DNA of 64,000 bases, from the NCBI RefSeq assembly GCF_021462225.1, contig NC_061804.1, forward strand, positions 4,510,740 to 4,574,739, given 5' to 3'. Below are positions 46,329 to 58,838 of the stretch, in pieces; positions within the stretch are counted from its first letter, which is position 1; each line of letters opens with the position of its first letter. The notes under the pieces were generated by a model. That model had not been told where the DNA came from and searched no databases. It was given only the letters and a program-made list of their open reading frames with translations. The position numbers were made by a program, and so were the translations under genes. The stretch comes from Girardinichthys multiradiatus. Its lineage: Eukaryota; Chordata; Actinopteri; Cyprinodontiformes; Goodeidae.

Positions 46329-48052
46329 GGGCCCGTATTCTCAAAGATTCCCAGAGTTCTCTCAGAGAGCTCCTATCTTAGCCGAAAAATTTCTGCCAAG
46401 AGTCTCAGTTTAAGAGTGATTCACTTTGCTGCTGAGAGCGACTCTGAGCGAGGAGACAACAGAAATTACTATCTTAGTTAGGAGGAGTGGTTGACCCCAT
46501 TGCTAGGTGTGACACTGTCTTCTAAGAGCTGTGACTGGTTGTTGCAAAAGACAAAAAAATAAAACAAAATGCGCTCCTAGTAATCAATGCAGAGAAACGG
46601 ATTAAATTTAGACTGTACTAAGACATGTGTATATCATGATGATAAAACTTAGCAAATTTAAATCAATTGTCACACAGCATTAAATTGTTTGAATATACCT
46701 TATTTACAAACTCATCATTATTTGGATTTGCTTATTGTTATGTTTACTCATATTGGACCTTTTCCTGCTTCATTTATTTGATATTGTTGACACTCACCTG
46801 TCAGCATTTTACTGTGTTTGTTTTCTTGTATAAAAAGTTTTGATTTGGTAAAACGACAAAAACAAAATGGAGAAAAAAAGGTGGATAAAACCAAACTGGC
46901 CAGAGGAGCATAGCCTGCTGTTGGCACCACTGGTGGAGGAGAATAGAGGAGTGTTGAAAGGTAAATTTAGTCCCAGGATCACAAAGAGGCACTCTTGCAC
47001 CAGCCTGGAATGTGAGCAGCTCTGGTACCTGCTGCAGTCATAGGCACACCAGAAAACCTCTCCTGGATGGGGGAGCATTGTACATGACCATTAAGGTTAT
47101 GGCTTCTGACATCATCATGTACAATACAGCAAATACTTATTCACCTCATTTACATCTTCCTTCTATGTATATTCAATTCGATTCAAATTCAAAAATACTT
47201 TATTAATCCCAAAGGGAAATTAAATGTTTTTATAGCTCATATTATGAAGGTTTCCTCAAAGAGCCGTTGTAGATGCTGATGACTGTGGGCAGGAAGGATC
47301 TCCTGTAGTGCTCCGTCTTACAGCAGATCTGAAGAAGCCTCTGACTGAAGACACTGTTGTTGTAGGACATATAGTGTTGAGATTATTATACTATACCTTC
47401 TCTAGAGTGTGTTTCTGTTCATACATATTTTCTTTTTTTCAAATGTTTACTTTTGAAAGCATTTTACAGTCTGTAAATAATGTTGAAATTGATCTGTACT
47501 ATAATGTTTGTAAATTACTTCATCCTTTACTCATGGTTATTTCATTATCGTTTCTATTATTGATTAATCCTTCCTAATATTACCTTACTAGAGGTACACC
47601 TTTACCCTGTCCTGCTGCTGAAACTGTTTAATTTTCCCCTGGGGGCATGATAAGGTTAATTTTATCTCTATATTAATAATTGTATTATTGTTATATAAGT
47701 TTATGTGCTCATTTACTCAACGGTGGATCCCTGCATGGTCGCGCCGGTAGCATTTAATTAATTAACTGTTGTTCATTGTTCAGAGAATATCTCTCCTTTT
47801 TCTTTGTGTTTCCACCATCTTCTCTGCTCAAGACACTCTTAGGCTCACTAAAAGTCCTCCCAACAACTCTTAACATTTGTTCACTTAAGGGGCTCTCTTG
47901 TGGCCTAAGGTGCTTTGTGAAAAACTTTTATCTTATTAAGAGAAAATTCTAATAAAAATCTTAGAATTTGAGAAATTCTAAGATTTTTATTAGAATGACG
48001 TCATTAGGAGCTAATTTTTTAGGATTCTTGGATTCTTTGTAAATACGGGCCC
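46329..48052. mobile_element. DNA transposon with GGGCCCGTATT ends, no transposase (Harbinger-like?)
   Basis: The left end GGGCCCGTATTCTCAAAGAT and the right end ATTCTTTGTAAATACGGGCCC (to 48052) are imperfect inverted repeats. The 1724-bp interior has no frame resembling a transposase. A separate dispersed repeat with TACTTTATTAATCCCAAAGG lies at about 47175-47375. The family assignment rests on the terminal sequence only; no certain target duplication is visible. Confidence 0.6.
47946..47996. repeat. Perfect palindrome, 24-bp arms, 3-bp loop
   Basis: Arms at 47946-47969 and 47973-47996 are exact reverse complements around the loop GAG. The arm begins ATTCTAATAAAAATCTTAG. It lies 57 bases inside the right end of the GGGCCC-ended transposon. 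Confidence 0.97.
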
Positions 48053-48135
48053 TGATGTATTATGAGATTTACAAGAAGGTGGAACGTTAAGAACGGCCAC
48101 CAGAGGTCATCATTGGAAACATCACACATGGACTA

Positions 48136-49744
48136 CAGGTCCTTCTCAAAATATTAGCATATTGTGAAAAAGTTCATTATTTTCCATAATGTAATGATGA
48201 AAATTTAACATTAATATATTTTAGATTCATTGCACACTAACTGAAATATTTCAGGTCTTTTATTGTCTTAATACGGATGATTTTGGCATACAGCTCATGA
48301 AAACCCAAAATTCCTATGTCACAAAATTAGCATATTTCATCCGACCAATAAAAGAAAAGTGTTTTTAATACAAAAAACGTCAACCTTCAAATAATCATGT
48401 ACAGTTATGCACTCAATACTTGGTCGGGAATCCTTTGGCAGAAATGACTGCTTCAATGCGGCGGGGCATGGAGGCAATCAGCCTGTGGCACTGCTGAGGT
48501 CTTATGGAGGCCCAGGATGCTTCGATAGCGGCCTTTAGCTCATCCAGAGTGTTGGGTCTTGAGTCTCTCAACGTTCTCTTCACAATATCCCACAGATTCT
48601 CTATGGGGTTCAGGTCAGGAGAGTTGGCAGGCCAATTGAGCACAGTGATACCATGGTCAGTAAACCATTTACCAGTGGTTTTGGCACTGTGAGCAGGTGC
48701 TAGGTCGTGCTGAAAAATGAAATCTTCATCTCCATAAAGCTTTTCAGCAGATGGAAGCATTGAGTGCTCCAAAATCTCCTGATAGCTAGCTGCATTGACC
48801 CTGCCCTTGATAAAACACAGTGGACCAACACCAGCAGCTGACACGGCACCCCAGACCATCACTGACTGTGGATACTTGACACTGGACTTCTGGCATTTTG
48901 GCATTTCCTTCTCCCCAGTCTTCCTCCAGACTCTGGCACCTTGATTTCCGAATGACATGCAGAATTTGCTTTCATCTGAAAAAAGTACTTTGGACCACTG
49001 AGCAACAGTCCAGTGCTGCTTCTCTGTAGCCCAGGTCAGGCGTTTCTGCCGCTGTTTCTGGTTCAAAAGTGGCTTGACCTGGGGAATGCGGCACCTGTAG
49101 CCCATTTCCTGCACACGCCTGTGCACGGTGGCTCTGGATGTTTCTACTCCAGACTCAGTCCACTGCTTCCGCAGGTCCCCCAAGGTCTGGAATCGGCCCT
49201 TCTCACAATCTTCCTCAGGGTCCGGTCACCTCTTCTCGTTGTGCAGCGTTTTCTGCCACACTTTTTCCTTCCCACAGACTTCCCATTGAGGTGCCTTGAT
49301 ATAGCACTCTGGGAGCAGCCTATTCGTTCAGAAATTTCTTTCTGTGTCTTACCCTCTTGCTTGAGGGTGTCAATAGTGGCCTTCTGGACAGCAGTCAGGT
49401 CGGCAGTCTTACCCATGATTGGGGTTTTGAGTGATGAACCAGGCTGGGAGTTTTAAAGGCCTCAGGAATCTTTTGCAGGTGTTTAGAGTTAACTCGTTGA
49501 TTCAGATGATTAGGTTCATAGCTCGTTTAGAGACCCTTTTAATGATATGCTAATTTTGTGAGATATGAATTTTGGGTTTTCATGAGCTGTATGCCAAAAT
49601 CATCCGTATTAAGACAATAAAAGACCTGAAATATTTCAGTTAGTGTGCAATGAATCTAAAATATATGAATGTTAAATTTTCATCATGACATTATGGAAAA
49701 TAATGAACTTTATCACAATATGCTAATTTTTTGAGAAGGACCTG
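48136..49744 (-). mobile_element. Tc1-like transposon, young family, copy B (nearly intact)
   Basis: Flanked by TA at 48134-48135 and 49745-49746, it runs from CAGGTCCTTCTC to GAGAAGGACCTG, 1609 bp, the longest of the four copies. Terminal inverted repeats are about 200 bp. Confidence 0.96.
48413..49416 (-). pseudogene. DD34E Tc1 transposase, copy B, single frameshift
   Basis: The start MGKTADLTAVQK is at 49416. The paired helix-turn-helix part reads through SERIGCSQSAISRH and GRKRCTTRRGD. One base is missing near 49203 compared with copy D, shifting the frame for the rest. From 49183 the correct frame continues to the stop at 48413, with D in SDESKF, D in QHDLAPAH and E in [12 protein letters not shown] (34 residues apart). 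No other break is seen, so this is the least damaged of the four. Confidence 0.93.
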
Positions 49745-50090
49745 TAATAGTGTTACAGGTATTTACCAAAGCATCCAACAGCAAGTCAAAACAGTGAGTG
49801 AAAGTCAGCCCTAACAAGCTTTAGACAGTATCACCAACACCTGGTGGAGTTTAATAGGTCAGGTGGTTGCCTTGTAAAATTGCCGAGCATACTCTTTACA
49901 ATGTTGTGTGGGATCATACAATGTGTGTGGGCGCTCCTATGTCCCAACTGGCTCCAACATACGGCAACTGTGACATCTGTATTTCCACAGTGATGGTAAA
50001 AAAAAAGAACATTCTCAATTCTAGGGTTTTACATATCAGGACATGATGAAGGCAATCTGGGGTTTATCAGGATTGAAATCTTTTTAAATA
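49745..50090. other. 346-bp spacer between inverted Tc1 copies B and C
   Basis: Unique-looking sequence with no gene. It is bracketed by two elements of the same family in opposite orientation. Confidence 0.7.
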
Positions 50091-51678
50091 CAGGTGCTTC
50101 TCAAAATATTAGCATATTGTGATAAAGTTAATTATTTTCCATAATGTAATGATGAAAATTTAACATTCATATATTTTAGATTCATTGCACACTAATTAAA
50201 ATATTTCAGGTCTTTTATTGTCTTAATACGGATGATTTTGGCATACAGCTCATGAAAACCCAAAATTCCTATCTCACAAAATTAGCATATCATTAAAAGG
50301 GTCTCTAAACGAGCTATGAACCTAATCATCTGAATCAACGAGTTAACTCTAAACACCTGCAAAAGATTCCTGAGGCCTTTAAAACTCCCAGCCTGGTTCA
50401 TCACTCAAAACCCCAATCATGGGTAAGACTGCCGACCTGACTGCTTTCCAGAAGGCCACTATTGACACCCTCAAGCAAGAGGGTAAGACACAGAAATAAA
50501 TTTCTGAACGAATAGGCTGTTCCTAGAGTGCTGTATCAAGGCACCTCAGTGGGAAGTCTGTGGGAAGGAAAAAGTGTGGCAGAAAACGCTGCACAACGAG
50601 AAGAGGTGACCGGACCCTGAGGAAGATTGTGGAGAAGGGCCGATTCCAGACCTTGGTGGACCTGCGGAAGCAGTGGACTGAGTCTGGAGTAGAAACATCC
50701 AGAGCCACCGTGCACAGGCGTGTGCAGGAAATGGGCTACAGGTGCCGCATTCCCCAGGTCAAGCCACTTTTGAACCAGAAACAGTGGCAGAAGCGCCTGA
50801 CCTGGGCTACAGAGAAGCAGCACTGGACTGTTGCTCAGTGGTCCAAAGTACTTGTTTTGGATGAAAGCAAATTCTGCATGTCATTCGGAAATCAAGGTGC
50901 CAGAGTCTGGAGGAAGACTGGGGAGAAGGAAATGCCAAAATGCCAGAAGTCCAGTGTCAAGTACCCACAGTCAGTGATGGTCTGGGGTGCTGTGTCAGCT
51001 GCTGGTGTTGGTCCACTGTGTTTTATCAAGGGCAGGGTCAATGCAGCTAGCTATCAGGATGTTTTGGAGCACTTCATGCTTCCATTTGCTGAAAAGCTTT
51101 ATGGAGATGAAGATTTCATTTTTCAGCACGACCTGGCATCTGCTCACAGTGCCAAACCCACTGGTAAATGGTTTACTGACCATGGTATCACTGTGCTCAA
51201 TTGGCCTGCCAACTCTCCTGACCTGAACCCCATAGAGAATCTGTGGGATATTGTGAAGAGAACATTGAGAGACTCAAGACCCAACACTCTGGATGAGCTA
51301 AAGGCCGCTATCGAAGCATCCTGGGCCTCCATAAGACCTCAGCAGTGCCACACCGCTTTGAAGCAGTCATTTCTGCCAAAGGATTCCCGACCAAGTATTG
51401 AGTGCATAACTGTACATGATTATTTGAAGGTTGACGTTTTTTGTATTAAAAACACTTTTCTTTTATTGGTCGGATGAAATATGCTAATTTTGTGAGATAG
51501 GAATTTTGGGTTTTCATGAGCTGTACGCCAAAATCATCCGTATTAAGACAATAAAAGACCTGAAATATTTCAGTTAGTGTGCAATGAATCTAAAATATAT
51601 GAATGTTAAATTTTCATCATTACATTATGGAAAATAATGAACTTCATCACAATATGCTAATATTTTGAGAAGGACCTG
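50091..51678 (+). mobile_element. Tc1-like transposon, young family, copy C
   Basis: Flanked by TA at 50089-50090 and 51679-51680. The terminal inverted repeats are 50091-50290 and 51479-51678, exactly 200 positions each and nearly identical. The left terminus reads CAGGTGCTTC, where the others have CAGGTCCTTC. Confidence 0.96.
50419..51401 (+). pseudogene. DD34E Tc1 transposase, copy C, broken
   Basis: Starts at 50419 (MGKTADL). A GAA-to-TAA change stops it in the first helix-turn-helix near 50497. The frame is then open from 50560 through the catalytic region, with DESKF, QHDLASAH and [12 protein letters not shown] all present. A deletion near 51355, just before the C-terminal IASMPRRIEAV region, shifts the frame and adds unrelated residues. 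Confidence 0.92.
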
Positions 51679-52119
51679 TATAACCACAACTGTACAAAAG
51701 CACATTTGATATTTCATTCCAGTCATTAGACTACTCCTAAGGTCCAACAGTTTTTAGAACCACATTTAACAGCAATAACACTTGATATTAGCTAATAACA
51801 TCCCCATCTAACCCTGACCACACTCTGAATCAGGAATATAGACTGTAATTATCAGGTCGAAGATAAAGGGTTCCATGGTATAATAAGGTTAAACTGAGAA
51901 ATGCTTTTGTTCATCAGTCAATCCTGAAATTAAACATGGAACATTAACCAGCATGGAATTCCATCATCTGCTCATCTTGCAATGTGTACGCTTTGATTCT
52001 GTCTGTCTGTCTATATATGCCTGTAAACAATAGTGCTGTGATGCAAGACAAATTTTAGACTTCTTCCGATAATAAAGGACTATCGTATGATATGAGAGAC
52101 TGATAAAGTCTCTCACATA

Positions 52120-52960
52120 GTTGTGAAACAACTTTGGACCACTCTTCTTTCCAACTTTGCTTCAGTTTATTGTTTTTTGCAAACATTCATTGCGGCATAT
52201 CTCTCTTTTAGGACATTCTAGACCTTTAAACAGCGATTTGTTTTATTCAGCCATTTTGTTGTAAATGTTCTGATGTGTTTGGGTTATTGTCCTGTTTATG
52301 ACCCAGTTTGGGCCAAGCTTAAGCTGTCAAACAGACAGCCTCATATTTGACTCTAGAATACTTTGGTAAACACAGGAGACCCTGGGCAACTCAATGACTA
52401 CAAGGGGGCCAAGGCCCAGCTGTAAAACAGCCCCAAATCATCAGGACTGATATGATATTTGGTTTTCTCCAAACATGGCTCTGTGCATTAAGTCCAAACA
52501 TCTTTACTCTGGTCCCATCTGACCAAAGGACATTGTTCTGAAATTCTTGTGGTTCATTCAGATACAGCTTGGTAAATCTGAGTCGTTCTACCATATGCTC
52601 CTCAAAGAGAGGAGGCTTTCTCCTTCAGTCAACATACTAAATAAGTCCTGTAAGCTCTGAGATGGAGCTGTTGGGTTTTGTAATTTCTCTGAACCTTGCA
52701 TGGTCTTGGTATTGGGTATTTTAACTGGATTCTACATTCCTGGGAAAATTGGCAGCTGTCTTCAAGTTTTCTGATTCTCAAAATTATTTCACAAGGTAGA
52801 ATGATGGATTTCAAATGCTCTGTAAGTGATGTTATAACTCTTCACATAATAGGCAGCAGAGGTTTCTTCTTCAAGGCCATTGCTAATGTCTTCCACCTGT
52901 TTGTAAAACTGAAGTAAAACAATGCTTTGTTTACAAATGTTTACACAAAAAAGAAAAACA
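52120..52960 (-). mobile_element. Decayed Tc1/mariner relic
   Basis: The - strand frame at 52594-52391 reads FQNNVLWSDGTRVKMFGLNA and then SVLMIWGCF, the first catalytic block of a Tc1/mariner-type transposase. Upstream antisense text with CATCTGACCAAAGGACATTG and GAACCTTGCATGGTC fits the same relic. Ends are not resolved. Confidence 0.65.
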
Positions 52961-53049
52961 TGAAAGTGTGGAAGTCATATATGTTCACCTTTTGTTGCAC
53001 TCATAAATGCATGGGTTTTGTAGAGTGTCTCTACCAGTTTTGCACATCT

Positions 53050-53345
53050 GGAGTGGGGCTGCACGATATCTGAAAATTATGCAATGCCAATGATATTGAA
53101 AAATACTGTGATCACAGTATCAGTTATGATAAGTTCGCTTTCTCCTTGCTGCTGTCCATGTGCATCTTCAGCCCTCCCTGAAACCTTTGCATGTTGGACA
53201 CTTTATTCTGTGTGTTGTGTGGCCATCTCCTAAAGTGGGACTCCATCCAACAAGCTGAATATTTTATTGGCATGCGAAAGGCGAAAATGATTACATTCTA
53301 AATAGTCCTTTGAAATATGAATGTTGTATATTACTGCCACAGATT
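53050..53345. mobile_element. GGGCTGCACGATAT MITE, truncated
   Basis: The left end GGGGCTGCACGATATCTG at 53055 is typical of a teleost non-autonomous element. Interior text such as CAGTCCTTTGAAATATGAATG-like sequence near 53305 recurs in the copy at 61349-61672. The right end is missing here. Confidence 0.55.
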
Positions 53346-54250
53346 CTCAACTGGATTTTGGTATGGAGTTTGACTAGGCCATGCTAACAAATGAATATGC
53401 TTTGATCAAAACCATTCCATTGTGGCGCTGGCTCTTTATTTAGGGTTGTTCTCTGTTTTTTTCCAGAACTGCTCCTTCCAACTTCCCATCAACTCTGACC
53501 AGCTTCCTTGTTCCTGCTGAAGAGAAGCATGATACTGCCACCACCATGTATTACCATGGAGCGTGATGTGCACTGTTATTTTTCCACCAGATGTAATATT
53601 TCCCATGTAGACCAAAGGGTTCAGCGAACTCTCCCACCTGAGCTGTGGATTTAAGCAGCTCTTTCCGAGTTAACGTGTCTCTTAGCAGCTGCTCTGGTTA
53701 ATGCTCTCCTTCCCTGGTCTCTCAGTTTAGGGGGTGCCAGGTGGAATGCAGTTGTGCTGTACTTTTTTCCATTTTTAGATGATGGATTGAACAGTGGTCT
53801 GTGAAATACTAAATTCTTGGGATATTGCTTTATAACCTGCTTTAAAGTTCTTTACAAAGGTATCCCTGACCACTCTGCTTTGTTCCTTGGACTTCAAGAT
53901 GCTATATATTCGCTAATGCTTTTTAGCAACCCTCTTAGTTCTTAAGAGAGCAGCTAAAACTTATAGAGAGATTAAATAACACAGAAGTGGACTGTCTGGA
54001 GGCAGTTGGTTGCACAGGATTTGATTTTGGTTCGTATGAGAAAAGGGGAGTGAATATATTTTGATTATTTGGATTTTATTTATAAAAACAAAATTAAAAC
54101 AATGTATATTTCCCTTCTAGTTCCCTGTCATGGACTACCTTGTGTTGATCAATCACATAAAATCCCCCAAAACATACATTTGCTTGAGGCTGTAACAGGA
54201 TAAAAGGTGAAAAAGTTCAACTAGTATTAATTATTTTGCAAGGATATTGT
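53346..54250 (-). mobile_element. Decayed Tc1-like element
   Basis: Antisense landmarks in order: GACTAGGCCATGCTAACA, ATGATACTGCCACCACCATG, CTCCCACCTGAGCTGTGGAT, GATGGATTGAACAGTGGTC and the terminus TTTTGCAAGGATATTGTA. All belong to one common fish Tc1-like family, the same one as 18960-19345. Several internal deletions are evident. Confidence 0.7.
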
Positions 54251-54829
54251 ATATATTATATACTCCAATCACTAATGTAAATTAAAATTTAACTTATTAA
54301 AATTTTAGGACTATTGTTTTTTTTTTGTTTGTTTTTTGCCAACTATAAACAGGAAACTTCCTTTTAGGCAGATAAACAATCATGGTGAGGGCAAACGGAT
54401 TTATGTCAAACTGTACTCTAAACCAGTATCAGTTCTACTTTATACTTCAGTGACTTGAGCTGATAAACCAGTGTTAAAGGTGTTGTATGTAAATGCACAT
54501 TATTCCTATAAAACTTAAAATAGGTTAACTGACTGCATGAAGATGAGCTGTTGAAATTTTCCAGGATATGAGTAGGAATGTTCTGGTAAATATAAGGACA
54601 ATGTCGTGGATTTTTATTCGATTTTAGATTTTTTTTTCTATCTTAATCCCGCCCTCGTATTCCGTTTCAGTCGGAAATACGTCATGTCAGTGAAGTAAAA
54701 AATTATCCCCTTTAAATGTGATTTTCATATGGAGTTGAACTCTGTGGTAAACTTTGACCACACCTAGATCCTGTGCCATTTCCAGCTATTTAAAAAATAG
54801 AAAAAAGTAGAATAGATGAAAAGCTTTTC

Positions 54830-55560
54830 TTTTTTTTATATGTTTCCCTCCTCCTATGTGGTGCGTTTGTTTGCGTGGCGGCGTGTCCCGGCGGTGTAAC
54901 CGGAGAGAGGGGCCTCACTGAGAGGGAATGCAGGACTGCAATGGAGCACAATGCAATACAGGTAACGCCGATATAATTTCTAAATAAATGTCGCTTTTTC
55001 CCAGTTTTGAACGCAGATTTCACCACACATTGGGGGGGAGATATTTTAACCATATGCCTGGGTGAATTCGAGTCAATTTCCGCCTTTATTTTAGCCGAAT
55101 TTAGCCGTGTCGTATTGATTGTTTTCCCATATAACCCAGGCGCCGAGAGTTGCTCTGACTGCAATTACAACTTTATTCAGCCAGGCTTAACTTTTTTTTC
55201 ACCCACCTCCGGAGGTGGCAGATACACGGCTGATATTTGTGTATTTCAGGCCCAGACAGATCGTTATTTCCCCAGGGCTGTCGCCTGGAAGGAAGCCGTA
55301 AAATTTCAGTTTAATATCGCAGATATTTTCGTCGTGTTAATGATTAATTTCTTTGTGTGTGAGTGTGTGAGTGTCGTGTCGACATTAGTCTCCCGGCTAC
55401 CAACCCCCACCCGCATTAGCTTGAAATAAAAATAAAAATTTCTGCCCTCTTTTTCCCCCTGCGTGAAAATATCAGGAAACTTTTTCAGCTCGGTCACATT
55501 TTTAGCTAACCGCCTTGTCGCCATTTTTAATTTTTTATAAATTGATATTTTTACCGACGC
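54830..55560 (+). promoter_or_regulatory. CpG-rich promoter-like region with candidate first exon
   Basis: CpGs are frequent from 54860 to 55560 (GCGTGGCGGCGTGTCCCGG near 54874, GTGTCGTGTCGACAT near 55370), unlike the flanks. A good donor, ACAG|GTAACG, lies at 54961/54962. Two ATGs precede it. The one at 54928 gives MQDCNGAQCNT in phase 1, and the one at 54941 gives MEHNAIQ in phase 0. No second exon is recognised in the remaining 9 kb, so the gene would extend past the window or the ATG is in a leader. The strand is inferred from the donor only. Confidence 0.35.
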
Positions 55561-55956
55561 AATATTGCACATTGGAATATATATATATATATATATATAT
55601 TGTCGACATGGACAACTAGGTGGAGCAGCAGTTGTGTTGAAATAATAAAATTAGGAAGGAGCATATTGATATTATCACCAAATCCACCCCGACATTTTGT
55701 CTCCAGGAGTTTTTAAGGAGGAATGTTAATATTGTGTATGTTTCTGTACTTGAAATAAGGCGGTTATAGTCCTGCCTTAAAAAGCCAGGAAACATGCAAA
55801 GGACACACAGATAGGGCGCATATTTACTGCCCTATCTGTGAATACTCCATATTAAACTAATTTATTTGGACAGAAATTTATTTATTTTAGCTTGGCTGTG
55901 TATTTTTTACAATATCTCTGTTGAAATATTTATTCACGACAGAAACGAGAGTCTTT

Positions 55957-56023
<67 letters not shown>
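55957..56023. repeat. (AT)n microsatellite
   Basis: A run of about 33 AT dinucleotides. A shorter (AT)n lies at about 55578-55601. Confidence 0.97.
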
Positions 56024-56026
<3 letters not shown>

Positions 56027-58838
56027 CTCCCCAGAGGCTAAATAGTCTTTTTTTTTTTTTTCAATAACAGGATATAGCCAAGGTCAGCAGTGCTGGCTGG
56101 ATTTTATTTATGTTTGTTTATTTATTAACTGCAAAAGAGGGGACATTTTATTATTAATATTCATGTTTTATTTTCTCCTTCCTCTTTTTCTTTTGTTCTG
56201 AAAACTGTGTTCTGAGAAATATCACGAGAACTGACGCAGGCATGGTGCAGATTAAGGGTTTCCATCTTAAATTCCTGTGTGTGTGTTCACTGCTCAGATT
56301 ATATTATGTGGCTTTTATTTTCCTCCCTGCCGCTAGGCTGGAGCAATGCTTTAGCTAGCCCTCCCCCAGGCCCACAAAAAAAAAAGACTAGAGCTCTGTG
56401 ATATCCACACAACACTGCCACACTGCATAATAGCATGTTTATTACCCAGCCTGCGCACTTTATAATGGTATTTATCATGCATCGTCACTGTAATCAAGTT
56501 AAATACATGCACACTGCAGATTTAGGGAGTTAAACAGCACATAAATTGCTTTCTTGTAGTCTTTTTCTTTGTTTCCCTGCTCATAATTACAGCTCAACCA
56601 TCACAGAATAAATTAGCAACATGCCTGATGGTAATACAGGCCAAAAACATATTTTGAAATAGAGCTGATGGCTGAACTTGTTTGTGTCTAAAATATTCAG
56701 AAATGATTATTAAGGTTATTCAGTGCACACAAAATAACTGGCAGCCATTTTATGTTGCAGTGTTGCAAAAAAGAAAATGTAAAGTAAGTCAGAATCTAAT
56801 TGAATAATATTACTGGGAAAGCCAGAAAAATGACTTGTTCTTTAAAAAGAAAGTACTTGTTTAATGTGACCAATTTCAAGAATGTTGAGTAAGCAAACTG
56901 TCATTAGAAAGGTAATGAGATAAACAATAAGAACATTAGGTGGTTTTACGTAAGAGGTATTTATTCAGAGTTAAGTGCATGGTGTCCTGAAATGAGATAG
57001 AAACAACTTAGAAAAATTCTATTCAATCAGTATACTAGTTAAAAATGTTATATATTAATAACCTAGAAATTGAACATTTGAATCAGAAAGCCATAATAAC
57101 AAATGATCTAACAAAATAAAACAAAACATCAAGGAAGACAAATAGAATTGAAAAGAATATATATTTTTATTTAGTCAGTAGACTAGTTTGAAATATATTT
57201 TTAGAATAAATGATAAAGCGAGGATAATTGAACGATAAAAATAAAAGTTAGTGATAACAAAATAATAGTCACTCAGTCAGTGGACTAATTAAGAATAAAA
57301 TTAGACAGTGATGGCTTCTTATAAAAAAAAAACAGGACTAATATAGTTTTCAGCTCATCATATCTGGGCTTTATGTCTCTCTTTTTTTCTCTGCATTAAC
57401 ATTTTTGTTTTATTAAAAAAAAAAGTTATTTTGTTGCAAGAGTTGACACTACGTTTGAGTGATTTTGATGATCACCACTAAAATACATTATAATAATCTA
57501 GTTTTCTATACTCACAAATTGGCAATACAAAATGAAGAAAATGTTTATTTTAAAATGCTTTCTTAGTTTCTGGTCAACTACCTGCAAATATCCTGAAACT
57601 GAAACAATGAACTGGTAAATGGGTGGATTATCTGGACTGAAGTTTATCCTCAAACATGTTTTATCGGTATAGAAAAATACAGTTTTTCCCCTCTTTGTAC
57701 AGTTAGGTCAGTGGACATTAACTACACTGAAGACGTTTGTGATTTCTTTCATTTTGTTAGATGTGGATTAAATCAGATCAGTTTTTCTTTATATGTCTGT
57801 ATAAAGAAGACCTGAAATGAGAAAAAAAAGTCAATTAAACTAAAAGTGGATAATTTAAAGTTTTTCCATCAGGTGTATCGTTGTTCGACTGAAACTGTTT
57901 ATGGTTTTGATGCTATTTTGTCATTAATCAAAATTAATTTTTTCAACTTGATCCAGTTATATTTGCAAACAAGTTGCAAACATATATTTACATTCTTTGG
58001 AAACGTTTAATTTGAATTTGTTATATTTGTAATGCATTTTTGAACAAAATAGCTGACTCTAGTTGGTTATTTACCGAATTTTGAATCAGTTTGTAATCAT
58101 TTGGCAGTGTTAACACTAAAATAAAAGCCATAAAGATTGTATTTAAAGAAGACTGTGTTAAACTCTCTTAAATTACCTAATTTTAACTAAAAACTCACGT
58201 GTTTGGCTTGTAAAAGTCACCTGCGGTAATGGTCTTTTCACCACCTACACCTAAAGTCTGTCTGCCAAGTGCCTACAGTTTAAATATTGTGATTATCTTA
58301 ATATTTCACGATGAGCTAAATTAAAAAATACAAAAACAACTACAGCTTTCAGTGTTTTTACAATTCTAGACTAGAAGTATTCCTACTGTCTGTTAGGTGT
58401 GCTTAATATTATTAAAATTATGTCTATTTTTTGCCAGTTTTTGGGGAATGATACAATTCCAAAAAGGCTTAAGATATTCCTGTCCAGTGGCCGAAGATAG
58501 GAACTGGTCAGTTTGCTCTTGTGTGGCGGGTTTTATAGAGACGATAATTGGATTTCTTAAATATATATTTTTTTGTCCGCAAAACTAAGAACTTCCATCA
58601 ATTTCAGTGTATAAATGTATCAATGATTAGCATATACTTTAGTTGTACTTTTTTTTTTATTGGGAAAAGCCTTATCCGCGCATCTCTAGTTGAGCAATAT
58701 TGCGTATCTGCCTGCTTTGGTTAATAATTATTTATCTGTTGTGATTAACCCACTTTTTCACTCACTTCGTTTTATTTTCCATTCTCAAAATTTCTCACCA
58801 CTTTTAATGAGTTTTAACATTTGCGCATCTAATATCTA
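56024..58838. other. AT-rich DNA with no supported gene
   Basis: I see no exon, RNA gene or recognisable transposon. If the CpG-rich stretch at 54.8-55.6 kb is a gene start, this would be its first intron. Confidence 0.45.
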
